Program-made: the position numbers and the translations under genes | The notes under the pieces: generated by a model | Told to the model about the DNA's origin: nothing | What the model saw: the letters and a program-made list of their open reading frames with translations, nothing else | The model's database searches: none | Source of the DNA: Aedes albopictus | Taxonomy: Eukaryota; Arthropoda; Insecta; Diptera; Culicidae | Length of the DNA: 64,000 nucleotides | Direction of reading: 5' to 3' | Assembly: GCF_035046485.1 (NCBI RefSeq) | Contig: NC_085138.1 | Span: forward strand, 11,969,329-12,033,328 | Shown here: positions 56,101 through 64,000 of the stretch, piece after piece | How the letters are laid out: each line of letters begins with the position of its first letter | Numbering within the stretch: position 1 is the stretch's first letter

Positions 56101-56258
56101 ACAAATTACAACACGCTTAAGGAGGGGAGGGGGCGAGGTTTTGCAGAACGTGACGACCCATACAAACAATGGTGAGGTCCCATACAAAAAGCGTGACATA
56201 GAGGGGAGGGGGGGTTGAAAAAGGACGAATTTTGCGTGACATAATATGTGTATCACCA
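56101..56258. mobile_element. Mirrored TAA MITE in the right arm
   Basis: Reverse-complement counterpart of 55446-55614 at the equivalent place in the opposite arm. GGGGCCATGCACAAATTACA replaces the tidier left-arm end, so this copy is slightly more decayed. Confidence 0.8.
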
Positions 56259-57001
56259 CTAGACTAACTCGATTTCGCTCAAATGCTGAACTTAGCTCCT
56301 GGGAGTCCAAAACAATCGACACAGGAGGTAAGATTTGGCATTTTTCGAATTTTATGTTTTTCATATAAGTGTGGGCCACCCTAATACGCCCTTTTCAAAT
56401 GTTAGTCTAGATAAATGTTAGATTATGCAAAATTGATTCTTAAACAAATTTTTAAACATCCATAAAGTTTCATTGGTTGATGAGAGGCTACTGAACCTAT
56501 ATATGGCCATGTTGGCACGAAACACGATGAAAAATATTCACTCAATGTAGACATGAAAAATGTTTTTGTTAGAAAAACTTTTTTCCCTTAAATATGTCAC
56601 AGCAACATTGTTTGGAGAAAATGTAGGTAATTGAAATACCTTTCTCCAGAAAAAAAAATCATCGATTTAAAACCTTTATTTTTCAGTGTAGGAATTTATT
56701 TTGTATTTTTTGGATATTTTTCTAAAAAACTTCATGGAATTTCACGATAGTCTGCCATACAATACTTTTTTGTAGGTCTTGTCATTTTTGAGTTACATCG
56801 ATTTGAAAAAAATCTATGAAAAAAAATTAGGCCCTCTTCAAATGCTACTCTTGAAAAATTTCGAAAAACAAAATATGCAAAGTTGCTTTAGAAAGACTTA
56901 TTGTTTATGCCCACAAAGTTTCGTTCGATTCTGAGAGGGTGCTGCCAGCCCCATAGAAGGGTTGGCGCGAAATTCGTCATAAGTTGATTTGTATGCTTAT
57001 A

Positions 57002-57368
57002 CACTGAAGTTTTTTTTTACGCGGTTTTTTTTTACGCGGTTTTTTTTTACGCGGTTTTTTTTACGCGGTCCGTCCTAAAAAAAAACCGCGTTATTTCAAG
57101 ACCCGTCGTAAAAAAAAACCGCGTTATTTCAAAAACCGTCGTAAAAAAAATCCGCGTTTTTTCAAAAACACGCGTAAAATAGTCAGCACCACATCTAACG
57201 TGACTTGACTTTTTTTACGACGTTTTTTGAAATAACGCGGTTTTTTTTTACGACGGGTCTTGAAATAACGCGGTTTTTTTTTACGACGGGTCTTGAAATA
57301 ACGCGGTTTTTTTTTACGCGGTTTTTTTTTACGCGGGACCATTACCGTCGTAAAAAAAAACTTCAGTG
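57002..57368. mobile_element. 367-bp TA MITE made of T-tract/ACGCGG repeats
   Basis: CACTGAAGTTTTTTTTTACG and its mirror CGTAAAAAAAAACTTCAGTG form the ends, with TA on both sides (57000-57001 and 57369-57370). The inside is tandem TTTTTTTTACGCGG at the edges, then AACCGCGTTATTTCAAGACC-type units that invert about the centre (near 57190). Open frames rich in Lys/Arg on the minus strand (57124-57342) are by-products. A degenerate relative is at about 60955-61050. Confidence 0.92.
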
Positions 57369-57529
57369 TATAAGTTTCCTAGCTACAAGACTTAAAATAG
57401 TACTTTATACGATGTAATGCGTGCATATTTATGCGATTCATAGTTGTCTAGTCAACCGAATTTTCAAATGAATGTACTGAACCAATAAGAAAACTATCCT
57501 ACATTTCTGTCAATCAACTTTCGAGCGCT

Positions 57530-58680
57530 ACTGTATCTCTAAACGATGCTGCCCAGGAGTGGCAGCATCCGCCGCGCCAGCCAGTGAATAATATCGTCAA
57601 AACGGTCGCCGTCGTCGGTCGCATTTAGAGCTATGGTACTACTCAGGGAAAAAAGGGGGAAAGCAAGATGATTCTGTGAGACTCTGAAAAGTCAACAGTC
57701 GCGCGTTGTGATGTGATATTCCACGTATCTACATATACGTATACGATGTATGTGCAACACAGTGAGGATTATAAATAATTTGGGATTATCGTGAGAAAAA
57801 GTGCGCGCCATTTACCACCGACAAACCCCGGGAAGGCGATAAGGAGTTAAAGTGCATCGCAGCTCTCAGTTAGTGCATTCCAAAGGTCGAAGGAAAATCA
57901 TGTGCAAATATTGTTGTGAGTGATTTGTTATAAGTGCTCTGGGCGGGTGCTCAACGTTCCTTCCTAGTACTACTGATGTTGTTGTTCGCCAAAGGCGGCG
58001 AACATTCCGAAACAGCTGCCAAGCGGAGATGAACAAATGCCCGCAGTGAACAGCGTGATAAAGGAACCGCGAATGGAGAAGGCAATTTGTTTAAATTGGA
58101 TAAATTTGTAACTGAGTGAGCGTGATTTTGTGATTCGCTTGCTACGTTTTTCATAGTAGCAAATATTTGGATTCTATGTGCAACGCAAACAAGAGCAGGA
58201 CTCTTCAGTCGGATGACTCATCATCGCATCGCATCGCAACTCAAGGAGCTTGGTGGATTGATGTGCAATATGGGGGGAAAATCTAACATAACAAGAGAAA
58301 CAGGAAAACTCTAATCCCAAAAATAAAATCCATCTACGACTAGACGCCGTCGCCGCAGCCGAAAGCGGAAGCAATGTCAACCATCCGCGTAGTAGCCATA
58401 GCACCGATGTGACGACTTGTAGGTAACCATGGTGAACGGTGCTGGTGGTGGTGGTTATGGTGACGTATCTTACCATTCGAGAGGGAAAACTTGTGAATGA
58501 AAACCGATGCCTTCGTCACCATGTGCGTTTGGGTGTTCCGTTTTGCGACTGGTTTATGCGAAGCTCGGGGGGTGAAAAGGAATTTCAAGAAATATGCCTA
58601 CACAGGGGTGCGAGACTATGTGCCTATACCAATGTTCTCGCGAAAGGCGAATGACACTTTGATTTGAAAATAATCCGAAG
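57530..58680 (+). promoter_or_regulatory. Possible promoter and 5' exon of an unidentified gene
   Basis: GC-richer sequence with leader-like features: initiator-like CTCTCAGTTAGTG near 57862, a TATA-like ATTATAAATAAT near 57770, and near 58430 an ATG in good context (AACCATGGTG) reading MVNGAGGGGYGDVSYHSR before a stop at about 58501. A donor in this frame is not convincing. Overlapping frames on the minus strand have low-complexity content. Confidence 0.3.
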
Positions 58681-59330
58681 GCTTGTGATAGGTACTGACA
58701 AGCGTAATTGAAATATTTAATTGATCATAGAACACTTAACTAATAACGCTATTGAAATCATAAATTAAATCTTGATGCCTTGGAATTATAATAGACGTGG
58801 ACTAGATGGAAATATAGTTCGATGAACAATTTTAAGGATACTTTTAAGGAAATGGTAGTTGTTTGACTATATATATAAACAGGATATGGAAGCTAATTAA
58901 TGAATTAGTCATTGAAACCAAACTGGCCATGGCATTGGTCGAGATGCAATAAACTTGATCATTTATTGGTCGGTGTTTAGTAATTAGATAACAACCCTAT
59001 TTGATGATGAACCTTCATAATTTATGTCCAGGCTCTTCTTACTACATTTGTGGTAGTAAATACTACTTGAGGAACATGTTCGTATGAGCAAAAATGAGTT
59101 TAGTACACTACAGTATTCGAGCATACTGCAAGCAAAGCGTTCGGTATGAACGAAAGTAGTATTCACTAAAAGTTTTGAGTAGTAAGCTCCGAAGGTTGGT
59201 GCTGAAAATGCTACGGAAAACAGGAAATTGCAATGGAATATTACCAATTTGGAAAAAAAAAACAGGGATTGGCTTGGAAAACTATTAATAATTTGTTCCG
59301 ATTTCGCTCGAAATTCTTTCCAACAGTCCT
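58681..59330. other. Unassigned stretch
   Basis: A loose inverted pair, AATACTACTT / AAGTAGTATT, is near 59060-59165. Nothing else was recognised. Confidence 0.35.
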
Positions 59331-59700
59331 CCTTGCTCCTTGAATTCCTTCCGGGATTCCTCACTGGTTTTCTACGGAAATTACTTCTTTAATTTCCTTT
59401 GCAGTTTCCATCTAGAGCTTTTTTCTGTATTTGGAGTTCCTTTCTGAGCGCTACATCGGAGATTTCTAGCATTCCTCCCAAGATTTCTCCCAGAAGTTTT
59501 CCCGATATAGTTCCACAGTTTCTCGCTGGATTCCTTCCTGATATCCGTCCAAAATTAATTCAAGTTTCCTCCGTGTATTTCTCTTGATTTTTTTTCTGAA
59601 GCAGCTTTCTTACAAGCTTCTTTCGGGAGTTTGCATAACTTCCGCAGAAGCTTCTCTGGGGATTTCGTCCAGAGAGCTTTCGAGGATTTGTCCATTGCTG
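59331..59700. repeat. GGAATT-type minisatellite block
   Basis: CT-rich degenerate units, such as ATTCCTTCCGGGATTCCTC. Confidence 0.75.
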
Positions 59701-60337
59701 ATTGGTTTTGTTTGATTTTTATTAGTGTTTTATTGCAGCACTTAAACTCACAGTTTTATTAACTACTTTTATGAAAACCATTTCATCAATGGTTTTCATC
59801 AATGAAGATATCGATAAAGCCAGATTTCAAGAGTTAACAAAACTCTTCGATATGTAGACTAACTAAACCTTCTGGCATTCATTATTACCACAATAAAACT
59901 GTTAAAACTCTCAACAGATGGCGAACCGTTCGTTTAGTAACGAGATCTGTTGGCGGAAAAGCAGAAAGTACGACACTGCAAGGTTTATTGCGGTCATCAT
60001 AAAAGTAAACTTGCTTTCGTTTTTTCGCTAATTATGGTTGTCGCCATATTGAAGAATTAGCTAACGTGAATGGACAAAAGTAATTTTGCTCAAACTAGCA
60101 ATGAATTCCGGAGAAATTCGCGAAAAGGTCGTAACTGACAAAATGTACACAATTTAAGTGATTATGAGAGTGAAAAGATGCTATATTTTCCTACTAAATA
60201 CTTAAAAACTTTCCTTGATATCACTTTTCTAACTATTGAAAATCACGGGTTGAGTGGAAGGCCTAATTCCATTCTGTATCGCACGAAACAAAACAAGAAT
60301 TACACCATCCATTCCTGGGGTATTTGTTTACAAAAGT

Positions 60338-60423
60338 AAAAGGCGAATCTGAAATCAAAACATAAACACGACGATAGTGAAAGGCGAAACTGATATCAAA
60401 ACATAAACACGGCGAAATCCTGT
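60338..60423 (+). repeat. Two tandem ~47-bp units
   Basis: AAAAGGCGAATCTGAAATCA...ACATAAACACGACG is followed by AAAGGCGAAACTGATATCAA...ACATAAACACGGCG. More distant GGCGAATAGTAACAGGCG-like words continue to 60510. Confidence 0.6.
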
Positions 60424-61208
60424 CATTATCAAAAACAAGGCGAATAGTAACAGGCGATTTTGAAATTGTTATATATTCAAGGCGCATAGTATTGGGCGTA
60501 TTTAGCATTATGGGGCATCAATTCGGGCGTAATAAAATAAATGCAATTTATAGTGCAAAAAATTAACAAATTCGTACTGTTTTATTAGAAAATCAAGAAA
60601 ATGTGTCAGAATTGTGTCATTTAAGCTTGTTCATGTTGAATTACTCCTAAATAGGAATTGAAATTGTATCTGCAAAATGCGGTTGTTGTTTTCGCAATGT
60701 TATTGCTATGTCAGTTACGCCCTATTCGCGAATTACACGGACGCTTCAATGATGATAGAGTTGAAGATTTCTAAAGCATTTGCGCAAAATCAATTCGCGG
60801 CGTTGTTTTTAGGATAACGTTATTTTTTTCATTTTCTAAAAATCCACAGCGTTAAAAATCAGTGTAAATAATACACTGTAAACGACTTCTACCCAAATTT
60901 CCAAGAGAAAATTCCAAACAGGTATTTTTTCCAGCGTTTCTTGTTCTGATACAGTCAGGTCTTTTTTTACGCGGTTTGAAAACTACATACAAAAAAAAAC
61001 ATCGTCTTATTTTTGCGTAATTCATCGAGAAATGGTGAAACTTTTTTTACATCCCACATAGAAAAATACAATTCACGGTATCACTCGTATTATAAGAAAT
61101 TGGTTCGTGGAATGATTGTATGATTGTATGATTGCATGATTGAAAATCAAAAAATGATATTATTCAGTACTTTTTAAGGATCATAGTACTTATGGTAACG
61201 ATTAACTC

Positions 61209-61470
61209 TTCTTCTTCTTGGCGTAACGTCCTCACTGGGACAAAGCCTGCTTCTCAGCACTTCCACAGTTTTTAACTGAGAGCTTCCTCTGCCAATGACC
61301 ATTTTGCATGTGCATATCGTGTGGCAGGCACGAAGATACTCTATGCCCAAGGAAGTCAAGGAAATTTCCTTTACGAAAAGATCCTGGACCGACCGGGAAT
61401 CGAACCCGTCACCCTCAGCATGGTCATGCTGAATACCCGTGCGTTTACCGCCTCGGCTATATGGGCCCTG
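61209..61470 (-). mobile_element. Complete Feilai-like SINE
   Basis: Flanked by a perfect 11-bp target duplication ACGATTAACTC (61198-61208 and 61471-61481). On the minus strand it starts with the tRNA-like head GGGCCCATATAGCCGAGGCG, has a B-box GGTTCGATTCC near 61400, then a body containing CCTTGGGCATAGAGTATCTT, and ends in an (AAG)n tail. This matches the Aedes Feilai SINE as I remember it. Confidence 0.9.
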
Positions 61471-61911
61471 ACGATTAACTCAATGATAAATAAATAATTT
61501 TGAATCATAAATTCCCGTGAATTCACCGACTTGATAACTCTGAAAAGTAAAGACGAGGAATCATTGTTTCGGTTTCTTACCCCACAATATTGACCCAGTT
61601 GTTCAGGCACTTGTAAATTAGGTCGGGAAGGTCATAATGTCTTTCCTGGCGGCAATAAAACAGGAAGCACACTGGAATGGAATCACATCACTATTTCACT
61701 GCTCCGCGGCATTCAAAAGTTCAATGCATTTGCTATCGCACTATGGTGATGATGTATTGGCCAAATTACAGTCACAGCGACTATTTTCGGGGCCAAAGGG
61801 TGCAGTTCCTAGTATAGGCAATCCGATACGCACCGGCTAAGGATAATGCTAACTTACCTTGTATATCTTGCAACGGTATTCCACTTTTTTTCCTCCTGCT
61901 ACTTCCTTTAA

Positions 61912-62526
61912 CCCTCTAATACCCAAATTTTTGATTTTGATCTAAATATCATTTTTCGTCATCTAAAATCGACTTAAACATGTTTTGGAAGATGATTCTT
62001 TTTAATTCTCGATTTCGTGAATTTCAGTTTTTGATTTTTCTAATTTTTATTTTTGAACATCCCCAAAGTTTTATATTTTTTCTGGAAGCCTATTTGGGGT
62101 ACGGATTTTTTGAGATGAAAACATTTTGAGATATTATGATTGTTGTTGAAATATTTTTATTTTTATTTTTTTCATAGAAAATTTTATTTTCCGTGTAATT
62201 TTAAGGAAAATAATTTTAGAGTGTATTCGATTCCCTTAAACTATAAAACTAGGATAGAATGATTTGGGAAAAATTTAAAATATGTTAATTGCAGTGATTA
62301 AATGCAAAATAAACAATGACTTCTAGAAGGTGACTAAAACATCAATTTTTCAATGATTTTAAAAAAATGTAAAAACGCTTTAAAATACACCAAAAACCAT
62401 TTTGAGATATACAAAACTGTCCTAAATATCAGCCAAAAATATAAAAATTTTGATTTTCCACGAAACAAAAATTACAAAAATGCTCAAACTATACCCCGTC
62501 TAAAGGCGGTATTGGGTATTAAAGGG
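61912..62526. mobile_element. 615-bp TTAA element with CCCTCTAATACCCAA ends
   Basis: CCCTCTAATACCCAA and TTGGGTATTAAAGGG are inverted ends. TTAA is on both sides (61908-61911 and 62527-62530), as for piggyBac-like elements. The interior is AT-rich without transposase. Confidence 0.82.
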
Positions 62527-62530
62527 TTAA

Positions 62531-63544
62531 TATCACTGCTTTCGAGTCACCCGCGAGCACCAAGTCGATATGGCCCCATGGGCAGCGCGCGAGAAAAAAA
62601 TCAACTAGCCGATCACCGCAGTTCGAGTCTACGATGGTTAAAAAAACTTCGAAATATAAACAGAACGGGTTACGTCATGAACATGACAGATTATCCCGCA
62701 GGGGTGTGCATTTTTTTCAAAGCCGATAATGCAGAATCATGAAATATTTCAATTTTGTTTATATTATTCAGTGAATCATAAAATTAATGATAAAGTGATT
62801 ATAATGTGAATGATTTGACAATATTTTTTGTTCACGATAATGACCATTTTTGAATGGTAACGATACTTAACAACCCATTCGGTCTATCATTCAAACTCCA
62901 AATATGATACATGTTATCACCAACATGATTCTCAGTATCATTGATCTCAAGTAACATTTTAAGTTTTGTTCGGCTCTACAAGAGATCTTCATGACCTTGC
63001 AATAAAACTGAATCATACATCAAAACCTCTTCATAACCTCTTTAAGAGCATCTTCCGGCTAAGTGGGCCACTCTCAGAGAGGTTTTGCAAACCGCATTAA
63101 GAGTAGCAATAAACTCGTTTTAAAACCTAGTTGAAAAATGTTGCATTCTCGTTTGTTGTTGTTTTTTTTTTCAACAAAAACTATGACAGCTCAAGATGCA
63201 GAGAAGCTTCTGCGATGGCACGTAAAGTTCAGGAGGATACATCATTCGTAAGTAGCAAGCAATCATTTCAAAGTAATATTTCAGTAGTTATTGTGCTGGT
63301 AGGCTTATGCGCATTCGAATTTACCGTGAATATTCGGGTTGCAGAAACATAAAATTAATGCGCTTCGAAAATAGTGAATATAATCATCTTGGAATGAAAT
63401 AAATCAATTTGTGAATTTAGTAAAACTATCTCGAATCACAAGAAAACTCAGCAGAGAGAGTTTATTTATGTGAGCATGTTATGAAAATGGTGGCAAACTA
63501 TCAATTTATTGCTTATGCAAAATTAACTATTTTCCATTTAAGTA
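62531..63544. other. Unassigned interior of the long inverted-repeat element
   Basis: 62540-62660 is GC-richer but holds no recognised motif. The remainder is AT-rich without arrays or exons. Confidence 0.35.
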
Positions 63545-63630
63545 AGCTAATTATTCAATATGGCGACGACCATAATCAGCGAAAATAAAACGAAAGCAAG
63601 TTTACTTCTATGATGACCGCAATAAACCTA

Positions 63631-63924
63631 CACACTAAGATCAGCTCGGTATTTTTCCCATCTTTTTACTGAGTTCTCAACAGCAGATTTAACTCGGTAC
63701 GCTCGGTTGTTTCTTTTGCGGATTTTCTGTAAATGAGTTACCGAGCTCAGATTATAAACTGTCAAAAGTTACTGATACACGGTAAATATCGTTACTGGTG
63801 AACGGTAAATACGATAACCGAGTGTACCGAGATAAATCTGCTGTTGAAAACTCAGTAAAAAGATGGTAAAAATACTAAACTCAGTGAAAAAATTACTGAG
63901 CTGGAACATCTGAATCTTAGTGTG
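63631..63924. mobile_element. 294-bp TA MITE with CACACTAAGAT ends
   Basis: CACACTAAGATCAGCTCGGT and its mirror ending ATCTTAGTGTG are flanked by TA (63629-63630 and 63925-63926). Arms pair through TTTTTACTGAGTT and CAGCAGATTT. The other arm of the host inverted repeat (about 59975) shows the empty site AAACCTTGCAGTG in mirror, with one base change at the TA. Confidence 0.88.
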
Positions 63925-64000
63925 TAGCAGTGTCATAGTTTCTGCTTTTTCACCAACAGATGTCGTTACTAATCGAACGGATCGCCTCGTTGGTTAAATG

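Larger units (their letters stand above)
54681..56988. mobile_element. 2.3-kb inverted repeat with ~1.1-kb arms
   Basis: The left arm (about 54681-55802) and right arm (about 55906-56988) pair end to end around a ~100-bp centre near 55853. Landmarks: GACGAATTTCGCGCCAAC at both outer ends, GGCCCTCTTCAAATG, CATTGAGTGAATATTTTTC and GCTAGGTGGCGCTG. Both arms contain the same MITE (55446-55614 and 56101-56258) at the mirrored position. Matching open frames on opposite strands (55325-55594 and 56023-56379) are the result. Confidence 0.88.
59920..63986. mobile_element. Long inverted-repeat element, ~150-bp arms
   Basis: 59920-60062 (GGCGAACCGTTCGTTTAGTA ... GTCGCCATATTGAAGAATTAGCT) is mirrored by 63545-63986 once the MITE at 63631-63924 is removed. 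The outer limit on the right may lie beyond the window. No transposase was recognised in the 4-kb interior, which carries a SINE, a TTAA MITE and short CGAATAG/GGCGAA repeats. It could be a transposon or an inverted segmental duplication. Confidence 0.65.

Noticed and set aside
55325..56379. Similar frames (MAHTYMKNIKFEKC) on opposite strands
   Set aside because: They are mirrored arms of the 2.3-kb inverted repeat and run into a MITE; no domain.
57124..57342. Lys/Arg-rich 72-codon frame
   Set aside because: Translation of the T9-ACGCGG repeats.

Overview
This window is eukaryotic, very probably from an Aedes-type mosquito genome. It is AT-rich and almost gene-free, with one 500-N scaffold gap (13462-13961). 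It is filled with mosquito-style repeats: Feilai-like tRNA-derived SINEs, palindromic MITEs with TA, TTAA, TAA/TAT or 8-bp target duplications, and the dispersed GGAATTTCTGGAG-type minisatellite. There are no operons, CRISPR arrays or ribosomal RNA genes. The taxonomic call rests on repeat families recognised from memory, not on a search.

Genes. Only two host loci can be supported. (1) A 98-nt first coding exon on the + strand, with a 5' leader and a GTAAGT donor, occurs twice (7603-7700 and 21063-21160) with identical coding sequence. Its later exons lie outside the window or were not recognised. (2) A single-exon minus-strand gene (33255 down to 32246) encodes an N-terminal C2H2-like zinc finger and a C-terminal LITAF domain. 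It is interrupted after codon 53 by a 219-bp hAT MITE with an 8-bp target duplication.

Layout. 1-6.6 kb: minisatellite, MITEs, a LINE fragment, SINEs. 7-12.9 kb: first exon copy A, whose intron carries a complete non-coding LTR element (7787-11249) and a 774-bp DNA transposon. 13-15.2 kb: gap and a tandemly duplicated GC-richer segment. 15.5-19 kb: second LINE fragment split by nested MITEs. 20.2-22.3 kb: first exon copy B, lacking the copy A insertions but carrying a TTAA element. 22.8-24.6 kb: a poly-A-tailed retro-insertion with a 21-bp target duplication. 25-27.5 kb: minisatellite and a ~160-bp repeat. 27.7-31.5 kb: a hAT-like element containing two further nested elements. 32.2-33.3 kb: LITAF gene. 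35.7-37.9 kb: minisatellite. 37.9-41.4 kb: a TA-flanked transposon carrying a 152-bp satellite. 42.8-49.7 kb: tandem duplication and a run of palindromic elements, one containing an LTR. 51.6-52.1 kb: a complete 483-bp TRIM. 53.6-57.4 kb: three back-to-back palindromic elements. 57.5-58.7 kb: possible 5' exon. 59.9-64 kb: a long inverted-repeat element with nested SINE and MITEs.

What links it. Duplicated copies, palindrome arms and dispersed repeats act as each other's pre-insertion alleles, so insertion boundaries and target duplications can be read directly for many elements. The most unusual object is the 3.46-kb LTR element: identical 367-bp LTRs, a primer site and a polypurine tract, but no protein. 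Its interior holds six short hairpins with compensatory base changes, followed by a C-poor tandem spacer.
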